NCBI GenBank assembly: GCA_014584705.1
Contig: JACTMJ010000006.1
Span: 1-64,000 of the forward strand
Direction: 5' to 3'
Origin: Acidobacteriota bacterium
Lineage (GTDB): Bacteria > Acidobacteriota > Terriglobia > Bryobacterales > Bryobacteraceae
Length of the DNA: 64,000 nucleotides
Shown here: positions 20,820 through 29,844 of the stretch, piece by piece
Layout of the letters: each line of letters opens with the position of its first letter
Position numbering within the stretch: the first letter of the stretch is position 1
Made by a program: the position numbers and the translations under genes
Notes under the pieces: generated by a model
The model's input: the letters and a program-made list of their open reading frames with translations, nothing else
Told to the model about the DNA's origin: nothing
Databases searched by the model: none

Positions 20820-21812
20820 TCAGCCGCGATAGCGTCTCGCGTAGTCCATGGCGAAATAGGTGAGGATCATATCCGCGCCCGCCCGGCGAATCGCGATGAG
20901 GGATTCGTCCACCGCCGCCTCTTCGCTAAGCCACCCGTTTTGCGATGCCGCTTTGATCATCGCGAACTCGCCGCTCACCTGGTACGCCGCCACGGGCACG
21001 TCCACATGGGCGCTAACCTCGGCCACCACGTCCAGGTACGGCATCGCCGGCTTCACCATCACGATGTCCGCGCCTTCAGCAACGTCCAAGAGCACTTCGC
21101 GAAGCGCCTCGCGCCGGTTGGCGGGGTCCATTTGATAGGTCTTCTTGTCGCCCGAACGCGGCGCGGAATCGAGCGCCTCCCGGAACGGTCCGTAGAAGCT
21201 CGACGCATACTTGGCGGAGTAGGCCAGGATGCCCGTATTCGTGAATCCTTCCTCGTCGAGCGCCTCCCGCAGCACGCCCACGCGCCCGTCCATCATGTCG
21301 GACGGAGCCACGTAGTCCGCGCCCGCCTGCGCCTGCGAGACCGCCATGGAGGCCAGGATCTCCAGTGAGACATCGTTGATGATCTGGCCGTCCTCGAGGT
21401 AGCCGTCATGGCCGTCGCTCGAATAGGGGTCCATCGCCACGTCCGTAATCACCACCAGGTCGGGGAGCGCATCCTTTAGCGCGCGCACGGTGCGCTGCAG
21501 CAACCCGTTCGGGTTGAGCGATTCCGTCGCGCGCGGATCTTTCACGGAATCAGGCAACGCGGGGAACAGCGCCAGCGCCCGCACGCCCAATTCCCACGCT
21601 TGCCGCGCTAGCGCCACCGTATGATCGACGCTCAAGCGGAAGCACCCCGGCATCGCACCAATCGGAATTCGCACATCTTCCCCTCCGGTCACGAAAAGCG
21701 GCAAAATCAGATGCGCGGGCGAGAGTTCGGTCTCCCGCATCAGGCCGCGAATGGCGGCATTCCTCCGATTGCGGCGCGGACGGACGGGCAGATCGTAGCG
21801 AAGTTCGGGCAT
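20820..21812 (-). CDS. hemB: porphobilinogen synthase (delta-aminolevulinic acid dehydratase)
   Basis: The product of 330 residues joins two 5-aminolevulinate molecules to porphobilinogen in heme synthesis. The Schiff-base lysines are in ILAYSAKYASSFYGPF and MVKPAMPYLD. The metal-site segment reads DVAMDPYSSDGHDG, with Asp where zinc enzymes have cysteines, so this is the non-zinc (Mg/K-activated) type. RRNRRNAAIRGLMRETELSPAHLILPLFV is the usual N-terminal arm. The ATG at 21812 is chosen over 21845 from family length. It is divergent from the DUF2249 gene. Confidence 0.96.
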   Translation of the reverse strand: MPELRYDLPVRPRRNRRNAAIRGLMRETELSPAHLILPLFVTGGEDVRIPIGAMPGCFRLSVDHTVALARQAWELGVRALALFPALPDSVKDPRATESLNPNGLLQRTVRALKDALPDLVVITDVAMDPYSSDGHDGYLEDGQIINDVSLEILASMAVSQAQAGADYVAPSDMMDGRVGVLREALDEEGFTNTGILAYSAKYASSFYGPFREALDSAPRSGDKKTYQMDPANRREALREVLLDVAEGADIVMVKPAMPYLDVVAEVSAHVDVPVAAYQVSGEFAMIKAASQNGWLSEEAAVDESLIAIRRAGADMILTYFAMDYARRYRG

Positions 21813-21958
21813 AGTCCCATTCTCGCAGGAACCAACCGGAAGCATGGCAATTCCCCCTTCTGGGCAGTCCTTCGACTACACAGCCTTCCCGGCTTCACGC
21901 CGACATCCATGCCTCGCCCGAAGAATTCCGGCATTGTCCGTACACTTTGTTCGCCGAT

Positions 21959-21974
21959 TGTGACTTAGATCACG
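21959..21974 (+). promoter_or_regulatory. CRP/FNR-type operator upstream of the DUF2249 gene
   Basis: TGTGA-CTTAGA-TCACG matches the CRP consensus half-sites (TGTGA-N6-TCACA) at 9 of 10 positions. If TAGACT (21997-22002) is the -10 box, the site is centred near -42, the position used by class II activators. The regulator cannot be identified from this window. Confidence 0.55.
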
Positions 21975-21989
21975 GACCAAATTGGTCCT
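21975..21989 (+). promoter_or_regulatory. 15-bp palindromic operator-like site
   Basis: GGACCAA-A-TTGGTCC is a perfect palindrome with 7-bp arms around one base, directly abutting the CRP/FNR-type site. It would fall between the -35 and -10 regions of the DUF2249 promoter, a repressor position. Symmetry and size suit a dimeric winged-helix regulator such as an Rrf2-type protein; the family is a guess. Confidence 0.45.
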
Positions 21990-22008
21990 AGTCGTGTAGA
22001 CTGGGAAT

Positions 22009-22278
22009 ATGCCTAATGAAGTACTTGATCTACGGCCGCTTCCGCCACCCCAGCGTCACGGCCTCGTCTTCGCGACGTTTGACGCATTGAAGCTCAATGA
22101 TTCGTTCATCCTGATCAACGATCACGATCCGAATCCGCTGCGGATGCAGATGGACTTCATGCGCCATGGCGAGATGGGTTGGGAATACCTGGAACGCGGT
22201 CCGGTAGACTTCCGAATCCAGGTCACGCGAATCGCGGAACCGAAGAAGCCGAAGAGCGCGGCGGAAAAATCCGCTTAA
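22009..22278 (+). CDS. DUF2249 domain protein
   Basis: The product of 89 residues is a small cytoplasmic protein with a DUF2249 core: LDLRPLPPPQRHGLVFATFDALKLNDSFILINDHDPNPLRMQMDFMRHGEMGWEYLERGPVDFRIQVTR. DUF2249 proteins have a TusA-like fold and often occur with denitrification, nitric-oxide or hemerythrin genes, so a redox or NO-linked role is plausible but unproven. The C-terminus is a short Lys/Ala tail. There is no strong ribosome site, and if the proposed -10 box is right the message is nearly leaderless. It is expressed from a region with two operator-like palindromes. Confidence 0.8.
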   Translation: MPNEVLDLRPLPPPQRHGLVFATFDALKLNDSFILINDHDPNPLRMQMDFMRHGEMGWEYLERGPVDFRIQVTRIAEPKKPKSAAEKSA

Positions 22279-22297
22279 CCTCGACGCTGCCGGCTGT

Positions 22298-22319
22298 GCG
22301 GGCGGCTTTCGTCGCCCGC
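22298..22319. terminator. hairpin between convergent DUF2249 and methyltransferase genes
   Basis: GCGGGCG-GCTTTCGT-CGCCCGC is a perfect 7-bp stem 20 bases after the DUF2249 stop, followed by GCTTCC on the plus strand. Confidence 0.4.
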
Positions 22320-22403
22320 GCTTCCTACCCACTCCTGCACTCCCTGCCAGGATCGCACAACATCGATCGGCCAGCGTCAGGAAAGCCGGGGTGTGCCGTC
22401 AGC

Positions 22404-23534
22404 CTAAGGCTTCCGCATCAGAACGGAGAACGCGCTGGTCGTGTTGTCTCCAAAATTGGCTGCTGAGCCCGCCAGGTACAGGAGCCACGTCCGGTAGGTC
22501 TCCTCACCGACAAGACGGATGCAGTCGCTCTCCCTTTGGCGTAGCCGGTCCACCCATTCGCGACAGGTTCGGGCATAGTCGGTTCGTAGCGTCTTCACCC
22601 GCAGAATCTCCAAACCGGCGCTCTCCGCGTCTTTGATGACGTCGGCGAGATGCACCAGTTCGCCGCCGGGGAACACCCGCTTGAGCACGAACCAGGTCTG
22701 TGCGTCGTCCCCCACATTCCACGGGCGCACGATTCCCGAGTTGAAGAACATGCCCCCGCTTTCGAGCAGACTGCAAATCTTCCGAAAATACGCCATCATG
22801 CGGTGACGGCCGACATGTTCAAACATACCCACCGACGCGATCTTGTCGAAACGCCCGTTGAGATCGCGATAGTCCATCTCCCGAATGGAAACCGCATGCC
22901 CCAAGCCACGAGTGTCCACCAACTTCTGTCCGAACTGGAACTGGTTGTGGCTCAGCGTGCATCCCGTAGCATACACGCCGTAGTTCTCGGCGGCATACGT
23001 CACAAGCCCGCCCCACCCGCAACCCACGTCCAGAAATCGCTCCCCGCTACGCAGTTCCAGGTCCTCGCAAATGTGCTGTAATTTGGATTCCTGTGCCTGT
23101 TCGAGCGTCCAGCGGGCATCCCGAAAATCGGCGGCCGAATAGACGTGCCGAGAGTCAAGGAAGATATCGTAAAACGCGGTAGGCAGATCGTAGTGAAACC
23201 GGATATTCCTAGCCGCGCGCGCCCGCCCCTGGAACCAGGTCTCGAGCCGCGTTGGGGAAAGGCGCGCGGCCAGATTCAAGAGACGGCCGCGCCAGGAAGT
23301 GTGCGAGAGGCCTTGCCTCAGGCGAAGGGCCGCCACCAGGTCTCCCGAAATGTCGAAATCCCCGTGAATGAATCCCAGGGCAGCCGTGTAGTCTTCCCCG
23401 GTCAGAACCTGTTGCAGTTGCGCGCGGTCATCCACGGAGATCGTAAACTTCGGCGGCTCCGCGCCGTGCACTTCCCGCTCTCCGGATGGATATTCCACCG
23501 CGTAGTCTAACGTAGCCGCGGAGTTGTTTCCCAT
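22404..23534 (-). CDS. SAM-dependent methyltransferase, cyclopropane-fatty-acid-synthase family
   Basis: The product of 376 residues resembles enzymes that add a methylene or methyl group to unsaturated acyl chains of membrane phospholipids. A N-terminal lipid-binding-like domain (about 1-100, FTISVDDRAQLQQVLTGEDYTAALGFIHGDFDISGDL) precedes the Rossmann domain: IRFHYDLPTAFYDIFLDSRHVYSAADF, SAM motif FLDVGCGWGGLVTYAAENYG, TLSHNQFQFG, and FDKIASVGMFEHVGRHRM. The ATG at 23534 is preferred to 23624, whose extra residues are proline/arginine-rich. A methylated or cyclopropane lipid product is inferred from the family. Confidence 0.87.
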   Translation of the reverse strand: MGNNSAATLDYAVEYPSGEREVHGAEPPKFTISVDDRAQLQQVLTGEDYTAALGFIHGDFDISGDLVAALRLRQGLSHTSWRGRLLNLAARLSPTRLETWFQGRARAARNIRFHYDLPTAFYDIFLDSRHVYSAADFRDARWTLEQAQESKLQHICEDLELRSGERFLDVGCGWGGLVTYAAENYGVYATGCTLSHNQFQFGQKLVDTRGLGHAVSIREMDYRDLNGRFDKIASVGMFEHVGRHRMMAYFRKICSLLESGGMFFNSGIVRPWNVGDDAQTWFVLKRVFPGGELVHLADVIKDAESAGLEILRVKTLRTDYARTCREWVDRLRQRESDCIRLVGEETYRTWLLYLAGSAANFGDNTTSAFSVLMRKP

Positions 23535-23703
23535 CGCTCGTGCCCCCGGAGATAGGAAGAAAACCAGGCCGGAGGTGTTTCCCCGGCTCCGAGGCGAAGG
23601 AAGCGGCAACGGTGTAAGCCGCATGCGGAGAGACGGATGATGGCGTTCTTGCGGCCGCCGCTGGGAGTCTTTATGGTGGGAATCGCAAACCCAGGATTCA
23701 AGG

Positions 23704-25260
23704 TTAGCGCGGTTCCTCGCAGCGCCGGGCCAGATCCAGATACTTCCTTCCCTCGGCTTGCGAAATCTCGAGTTCGGAGCAGAACCCCTCCGTACTTACG
23801 CGGACTCGCTGTGTTGCCCGCTCCACCGTCGATGTCGTTCGCTTCCGGAAAGCCTCGCGCAGCACCCGCCCATCCAGGCTATCGGCGGGCGTGAGCCCCG
23901 CCAGTGTGAGAACCGTGGGCGCAATATCCGCGTTGCCCGCCGGAACATCCATCACCTCGCCATGCCGGAAATCCGGCCCTACAGCCAGCAGCGTGGAGCG
24001 CGTCACGTAAGGGTTCAGACCGCCATGCCCGTTGTGTGCGGGCTGGTCCGCACGGCCCGGGACCCACTGTGTTCCGGGGATTCCATACGGGCTAGGGTCC
24101 GCGCTCCACCGGTACGTGACGATCAGATCCGCTCCGCGCTTAGGCAGGCACTGCCCGGCAAGTTCCAGCGCGAAGGTCCCTGGAACGAAGCCCTTCACCG
24201 CGCCTTCCGCGCAGCTAAGTTTTCGGCCCTCCGGCCGCCGCCCGGCCACGAACACCGCGTTCGTCATCGGGCCGGCTTGCAGCTTCTCCGCCATGCGCTC
24301 AATCGTGGCGGCATCGCGGTTCTTCACATAAAGGAGTGTTGTACCGCCCTCATTGTCGGTCACCACTTTGCCCGCGAATTCCGGTTCCCGCAGCGTCGCC
24401 AGCATGTCCGCGCGCGGCTCGTAGTCGAAACCGTGGTCGGAAGTGACGACGATGTTCGTCTTCTCCGCCAGATCGAGTTCCCGCAGGCGTTCGAGCAGCA
24501 GGCCAATCTGCTGGTCCACCAGCCGCAGTGCCGCCAGCCCCTCCGGGGACCCGACCCCAGACTTGTGCTGCGCGCTATCGGACCTCCCCATCCAGTCCAC
24601 AATCACCTGAGGGTGCATGGTTCCCAGGACGTGCTCTCGTAGCACGCGTTCGGTCCACAGGAGGGCTTCATCGCCTTCCCTGCCGCCCTTCGCGGGGCCG
24701 AATTTCGCCAGCAACTCCGCGTTGAGGGAATCAGGAAACGCCACCCGGTGCCCATCCTCAAACCCGGGGTTCACCAACAGCCCGTCGCCGTAAGGGGCCG
24801 TCGGATTCAACAGCACCGCGTTCCCGGTGGAGCCCGAACTCAGCGCGACATAGGCAATCGACGCCTCTCGCAAATACTCGTGCAAGGACTTCGGCCCAAC
24901 CATGCGGCCGCCATTCGCCTCGCCCAGTTTCAGCAGGTTTCGGTAGTCCCCGTTGCTCAGCACTTCCGCGGAGGATTCCGGCAGATACAGGGCATTGCTG
25001 ACGATGCCGTGATGCGAAGGCAGCATCCCGGTGCTGATGCTGGTGGCATTCACGCGCGTGACCGTCGGGAAGACCGAGTGCGCATTCCTGTACCACACGC
25101 CCTCCGTTTTCAGCCGGTGCAGATGCGGCATCGTCTCCGGCGTGACGGAATCCGGACGCAGCCCATCCACCACCAAAACGATCACCAGCCCCGGCCGCGC
25201 GCTCAGCCCCGCCGAAAGCAGAAGGCATGCAAGAAAAGCGAGAAAGGGAGTCTTCAACAT
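23704..25260 (-). CDS. secreted alkaline-phosphatase-superfamily phosphodiesterase
   Basis: The product of 518 residues has a signal peptide (MLKTPFLAFLACLLLSAGLSA) and the type I phosphodiesterase/nucleotide pyrophosphatase fold. Metal and nucleophile marks are VLVVDGLRPDSV, FPTVTRVNATSISTGMLPSHHGIVSN (Thr nucleophile expected in PTVTR), DWMGRSDSAQHKSG, VVTSDHGFDY and GHGGLNPYVTRSTLLAVGPDF. It therefore should hydrolyse phosphodiesters or phosphomonoesters outside the inner membrane. GTG codons upstream (25269) are less likely than this ATG. It is divergent from the large glycosidase gene, with about 200 bases between them. Confidence 0.88.
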   Translation of the reverse strand: MLKTPFLAFLACLLLSAGLSARPGLVIVLVVDGLRPDSVTPETMPHLHRLKTEGVWYRNAHSVFPTVTRVNATSISTGMLPSHHGIVSNALYLPESSAEVLSNGDYRNLLKLGEANGGRMVGPKSLHEYLREASIAYVALSSGSTGNAVLLNPTAPYGDGLLVNPGFEDGHRVAFPDSLNAELLAKFGPAKGGREGDEALLWTERVLREHVLGTMHPQVIVDWMGRSDSAQHKSGVGSPEGLAALRLVDQQIGLLLERLRELDLAEKTNIVVTSDHGFDYEPRADMLATLREPEFAGKVVTDNEGGTTLLYVKNRDAATIERMAEKLQAGPMTNAVFVAGRRPEGRKLSCAEGAVKGFVPGTFALELAGQCLPKRGADLIVTYRWSADPSPYGIPGTQWVPGRADQPAHNGHGGLNPYVTRSTLLAVGPDFRHGEVMDVPAGNADIAPTVLTLAGLTPADSLDGRVLREAFRKRTTSTVERATQRVRVSTEGFCSELEISQAEGRKYLDLARRCEEPR

Positions 25261-25468
25261 CACAGTCACGAGCCGGGCGCGGTTGAGCGGTGTACCGCTC
25301 TAGCGAGCCAACATTCTCTCACGGCTTCCCGGTGCAAACAACGCATGAAACTCGGGGCATGAAACTCGGGGCACGCGTCACGCCCGGAGATTTCCTGTGG
25401 CTGCGCGAGCCATGGAACAATAGGCAATACTCTTGATTTCCAGGACAATTCCTTTCCGGCAGACCGTC

Positions 25469-28072
25469 ATGCTTATCAGAGCTCATATCTGTCTCCTCCT
25501 GCTCGGCCTTTGCGCCGCCACCAGCTTTGCCGCCAGCTATCAGGGCGCGGTTGTCGTCATCGGGGAGCAGGCCGCTCCCATTGAGAAACGAGTTGCCGCG
25601 CTGCTGGCGGATCGCATTGCGGAGCCGTCCGGTTTGCGCGTGAGCGTGACGGCGCAGCCGCCCGCTCCGGAAGGTGGCGTCCTTCCCATCCTGCTCGGGA
25701 TTCCGTCTCACCACGCGGAACTCCGGCGGGAAATGGAATCCCGCCGGATCCCGCCCCTGACCGGCCTTGCTCCGGGCCCCGAAGGTTTTCTCGTGCAAAC
25801 GCTCGGCGCGGGAAGCGGCATTCGCGTGCTTGCCGCCGGAATCGACGAACGGGGCGTGCTCTACGCGGCAGGCGAGATTCTCCGCCGCATGGAGATTGGA
25901 GAGACCGCTTTCGATTTCCCCGATTCGCTCCTTGTCCGCACGGCGCCCGCATTCGAAATCCGAGGCACGCAGTTCGGCCAAAGCGGCGTCGCGCTCAGCA
26001 AGGGAAAGGTACGGAAATGGACCGACGCCGAACTCCGGCACGCCATCCTCGATTTCGCCCTCGCCGGGATGAACACGGTTGAAATTGAGGAAGAGTACGG
26101 TGCGCGGGATGTGCGCTATCAGGTGGCGCAAGAGTTCGGCCTGAAGACGCTGGCGCATGTCCACCCCGATGTGGGGCAGGGTCCGCCGGAATGGCGGGCT
26201 TCCGAATCGATCGGCCGGGAGAATTTCCTATGTCCTTCCGTACCAGCCGCGCGAGAGGCTCTGCTCAAGAACGCGGAAGAGTTTTACCGCCGTTTGCCGC
26301 CCATAGACTACATCCGCTTCGCCGGGGGAGACGGCGGAGGTTGCGAGTGCGACCGTTGCAAGCCCTACGGGCGCACCTTCATTCACCTCACCGAAGACAT
26401 GGCCGCGGTGATTCGCAAGTCTCAGCCCTTGGCGCAGTTCTTCATTACGAACCAGAAGTTCGACAACGCCAGCGATATCGCGATCTTTGAGTATCTGCGC
26501 GAGAAGCCGCGTCCCTGGCTGCGCGCCTTCGCTTATGGCCCCGGCTCGGACGCCATGGGCTGGCAACCCGGCCACCGGCAGGATCACCGCATGGACCTCT
26601 TCCGTTATCCCGGCTTCGGTCCACCGGGCCGCTACCTGCAGGAGATCCTGCACCAGTTGCCTCCCCAGCAGGACGTGGTCTTCTTCAACGAATTGACCCA
26701 CTGGAGATATTCGCAAAACGGTTATGCGCAAGCGCCCCCGCGCGCGGACCGCAACGGCGACCGTCCGCCGCACTGGAACCACTTCATTTACGAACGCCAC
26801 CCGGACCGCGCGCTCACGATGGTCTATGACCGCCTTTCCTTCTTTGCGTGGCCACGCTACCTGCACTGGTATTTCAACCAGACCATGCGCTACGGAATCG
26901 GCGATGTCACCCACTCGAGCGGCACGCACGACCACTTCAACCAATGGATGTGGCAGCGCCTCCTGTGGTCCCCGCAGACCAGCCTCGATGACGCCGTGAA
27001 CGAGTATGCGCGCGCGTGGTTCGGCCCGGATGCCGCACCGATGATGGCGAAGGCGCTCTTCGAATTAGAAGCCTACCTCGCGGAGAATCCCACCGAACCC
27101 ATCACCCGGAAGGAGGGAATCTCCCGCTACTACGGCCTGGTCCGTGAAGCCGGCCGGGCAATGTCCCCCACCCGCCGGAGATCGAATTGGCTATGGCTCG
27201 AATACATGCAAAAGGCGGCGGTAGACCGCTATGTGCAACTCCGCGTGATTCAGCAGAGCAACCTGCAAACGCGCATCGAGAAGGCCATCGGCGCGGACGC
27301 ATCCGACGCCGCTATTCAGCGTGCTCTCGCCTGGATGAATGACCTGCCGGAGACACCCGAGATGCGGCAACTGCGGGAAGAAGCTGAGCGCCTCGGCGAG
27401 GAGAGCAACCGCCTCTTCGGCGTCCGCAGCGAAGGCATTTTCAACCTTCAGCACGACTTTATCGGCCTCGGCTGGCTCAAGCGGCAACTGGAGCGCGCGA
27501 GTGCCGCATCCGGCGGCGAGCGAGCGGACCTGCTGCGCATGATCGTCGCTTACGAAGATCCGGGCGAGGGCGGCTTCTACGACGATGGCGGTTCGCTCAC
27601 CAACGCTCCCAATATCGTGAACGGCTACCCCTTCGACTTCGGGCAGCCCTTCGTGCCGGAAATGCTCTCGGAGGGCAACCGCCCCTCCCAGCGCACCATG
27701 CACTATACGCAGGACGAAGACCAGGGAGTGGTTCTGCACTACAAGGGGCTGGACCCGAAAGCAGCCTGGCGCATCCGCTTCACACTCGTGCGGCCCTGGT
27801 ACCAGGATCGCTACCGAACGCGGATGAATCAGCATACGGAAACCATCTATGCCGGCGATATTGTCCTGGCAAGAGATCTGGAAGTCCCGGAGCGGATGAG
27901 CGACTATTTCACGTTCGATATCCCGCCCGGGGCCATCCGCAACGGGGAGCTCGTTATCCGCTTCGAGCGCGCGCCGGACGTGGCCAGAGGAGACCGCGTC
28001 TCTCGCGAAGTCTGGCGGAATACGGGCGGTTGGGGAACGATTCTCGCCGAAGCCTGGCTCATGAAGAAATAG
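25469..28072 (+). CDS. secreted glycoside hydrolase (GH20/GH67-like alpha-glucuronidase or hexosaminidase type)
   Basis: The product of 867 residues has a signal peptide (MLIRAHICLLLLGLCAATSFA). Residues about 20-150 match the zincin-like or GH67-type N-terminal domain that precedes TIM-barrel glycosidases (AAGIDERGVLYAAGEILRRME). The barrel part begins near 160 (FEIRGTQFGQSG, HAILDFALAGMNTVEIEEEYGARD) and contains FAGGDGGGCECDRCKPYGR and FFNELTHWRYSQNGYAQAPP with possible catalytic acids. A helical region and a C-terminal beta-sandwich (about 720-865) follow. The exact substrate is not readable. The frame opens at TTG 25433, but the ATG at 25469 starts the signal peptide. Confidence 0.75.
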   Translation: MLIRAHICLLLLGLCAATSFAASYQGAVVVIGEQAAPIEKRVAALLADRIAEPSGLRVSVTAQPPAPEGGVLPILLGIPSHHAELRREMESRRIPPLTGLAPGPEGFLVQTLGAGSGIRVLAAGIDERGVLYAAGEILRRMEIGETAFDFPDSLLVRTAPAFEIRGTQFGQSGVALSKGKVRKWTDAELRHAILDFALAGMNTVEIEEEYGARDVRYQVAQEFGLKTLAHVHPDVGQGPPEWRASESIGRENFLCPSVPAAREALLKNAEEFYRRLPPIDYIRFAGGDGGGCECDRCKPYGRTFIHLTEDMAAVIRKSQPLAQFFITNQKFDNASDIAIFEYLREKPRPWLRAFAYGPGSDAMGWQPGHRQDHRMDLFRYPGFGPPGRYLQEILHQLPPQQDVVFFNELTHWRYSQNGYAQAPPRADRNGDRPPHWNHFIYERHPDRALTMVYDRLSFFAWPRYLHWYFNQTMRYGIGDVTHSSGTHDHFNQWMWQRLLWSPQTSLDDAVNEYARAWFGPDAAPMMAKALFELEAYLAENPTEPITRKEGISRYYGLVREAGRAMSPTRRRSNWLWLEYMQKAAVDRYVQLRVIQQSNLQTRIEKAIGADASDAAIQRALAWMNDLPETPEMRQLREEAERLGEESNRLFGVRSEGIFNLQHDFIGLGWLKRQLERASAASGGERADLLRMIVAYEDPGEGGFYDDGGSLTNAPNIVNGYPFDFGQPFVPEMLSEGNRPSQRTMHYTQDEDQGVVLHYKGLDPKAAWRIRFTLVRPWYQDRYRTRMNQHTETIYAGDIVLARDLEVPERMSDYFTFDIPPGAIRNGELVIRFERAPDVARGDRVSREVWRNTGGWGTILAEAWLMKK

Positions 28073-28152
28073 AGGACTTGGCATCCCGCACGCTCAACCG
28101 GGGTCGCGAGCGAAACATTCCTGCTCGCTCCCCCGCGGACGTTTGCGTTGTA

Positions 28153-29844
28153 TCAATCGCCGGGGAGGGTACTCCAGGTCGGCACAGACCTTGGCTTCCC
28201 TTTGCGGACCACCACCAGCGTGGCGTCGTCGAAGTTGGGGGCGTGGTGCGTAAAGTGCGCCCGCGCCCGGAGTACGAGGTCAATCAACTGTGCGGCGGGC
28301 AAGTGGGCGTTGGCGCTCAGAACACGGCAAAGCCGCTCTTCACCAAACTCCTCGTCCTCGCCGGCTCGCGTGGCTTCGCTGATGCCATCGCTGTAGAGCA
28401 CCAGCAGGTCGCCGTCTTCAAGCTGTACGGCGCGGTCTTCGTAGCTGGCGACTTTCAGGATCCCCAGGATCAGCCCGGAATCCCGAATCAGCTCCGTCTT
28501 GCCGTTCGCGCGAACCAGAATGGCGGGGTTATGCCCGGCGCTCGCATACTGGACCACCCCCGTCGCTGGATCGATCAGAATAGCTGCCATCGTAATGAAG
28601 CGGTTGGCCGGGCAGAAGCCCACGATGGATCGATTGAGCCGCGTGAGGAACGCCGCGGGAGAAGTGGGCTCTTCGAGCAACAGATGCGAGCGCGCATGGA
28701 GGCCCGACATCATCAGCGAAGCGGGCATCCCCTTCCCCGCCACATCGGCCAGCACCACGGCAAGGCGGCCATCGGCGTACGGGAAGAAGTCGTAGTAGTC
28801 GCCGCCCACCGTGCGGCAGGGCTCGTTGAACCCCGCGATTTCGAGGCCCGGCGCTTCCGGGATCGCCTCCGGTAGCAGCCCGCGCTGGATCTCGCCGGCC
28901 TGTTCGAGATCGCGCTGCATGATGCGCTCGGCTTGCTCCACTGCCGCCAGGCGCGCATGTTCCAGACGGATGGCGGCCACGTTCGCCATCACCGTCAGCA
29001 GCGAAAGATCGTCTTCCGTGAACGGGGCGATGATGTGCGGTGTATCGAGATAGATGAGCCCGATCACGTCATTGTTGGTCTGTAGCGGCACGGCAATGAG
29101 GCTCTTGACGGCTTCGGCGGCGATGCTGTGGCTCGACATGAGCGCCTGCTCGAACTGCGTGTCTTTCACCAGCAGCGATTTCCGGTGCTCCATCACCTGC
29201 TCGCACACTGCCTTGCTGATGCGGAAATTGTCCCCCTTGGCCGCTTTGGGCGTAAGCTTCCCGTCTTCCAGCAGCATCAGCACGCCCCGGCGGGCAGAGA
29301 CGGCGGAGAGGGAAAGATCGAGAATCAGTTCAAAAAGCTCATTCAGCGGACGCAGCCCCGCAAGCTCCCGTCCGGCGCGCACCAGTGCCTCCATCTGCTT
29401 CTGTGCGGCTCCGGACTGTTCCGTCAGGCCCGATGGCCGATTGAGAAAGGAACTGAGGTCCGCGACAACCGTCTTTGAGAAGGGATGCTCCTCGACGCCG
29501 GCATCGTCGTTCACGATCAGCACGCTGTGCCCGGTTTCAGTGACCTCCTCCTCCGCCAGGCGGATGCTGAGTTCTCCGGCGGAAACGACATCGCCCACGG
29601 CCAGCGGGTGCTCCGTGGTGATGCGATGTCCGTTGACGAAGGTGCCGTTCTTGCTGCTCAGGTCCCGGACGACCCAGAGGTCCCCGCGCCGCTCGAACAC
29701 GAGATGGTTGCGGGAAAGGCGAGGATCCTCGGGAAAGCTCAGTTCATTGCCCGCGGAGCGGCCGATATGAACCCGGTCGGACTGCAAGGGGTAATTCCGG
29801 GAATGTTCGCCGGTCTGATCGATAACGAGCTGAAAAGCGGGCAT
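28153..29844 (-). CDS. FHA-GAF-PP2C (SpoIIE/RsbU-type) serine phosphatase
   Basis: The product of 563 residues joins three signalling domains. An FHA phosphothreonine-binding domain is N-terminal (about 5-100: HIGRSAGNELSF, RLSRNHLVFE, DLSSKNGTFVNG). A GAF sensor follows (about 150-310: IAVPLQTNNDVIGLIYLD). The PP2C domain of SpoIIE type (about 335-555) has GGDYYDFFPYADGRLAVVLADVAGKGMPASLMMS, YASAGHNPAILV, LVLYSDGISEA and NFDDATLVVV with the metal-binding aspartates. It should dephosphorylate an anti-anti-sigma or similar partner in response to a phosphopeptide and a small ligand. The ATG at 29844 is set by the FHA domain. It is divergent from the secreted-protein genes. Confidence 0.92.
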   Translation of the reverse strand: MPAFQLVIDQTGEHSRNYPLQSDRVHIGRSAGNELSFPEDPRLSRNHLVFERRGDLWVVRDLSSKNGTFVNGHRITTEHPLAVGDVVSAGELSIRLAEEEVTETGHSVLIVNDDAGVEEHPFSKTVVADLSSFLNRPSGLTEQSGAAQKQMEALVRAGRELAGLRPLNELFELILDLSLSAVSARRGVLMLLEDGKLTPKAAKGDNFRISKAVCEQVMEHRKSLLVKDTQFEQALMSSHSIAAEAVKSLIAVPLQTNNDVIGLIYLDTPHIIAPFTEDDLSLLTVMANVAAIRLEHARLAAVEQAERIMQRDLEQAGEIQRGLLPEAIPEAPGLEIAGFNEPCRTVGGDYYDFFPYADGRLAVVLADVAGKGMPASLMMSGLHARSHLLLEEPTSPAAFLTRLNRSIVGFCPANRFITMAAILIDPATGVVQYASAGHNPAILVRANGKTELIRDSGLILGILKVASYEDRAVQLEDGDLLVLYSDGISEATRAGEDEEFGEERLCRVLSANAHLPAAQLIDLVLRARAHFTHHAPNFDDATLVVVRKGKPRSVPTWSTLPGD

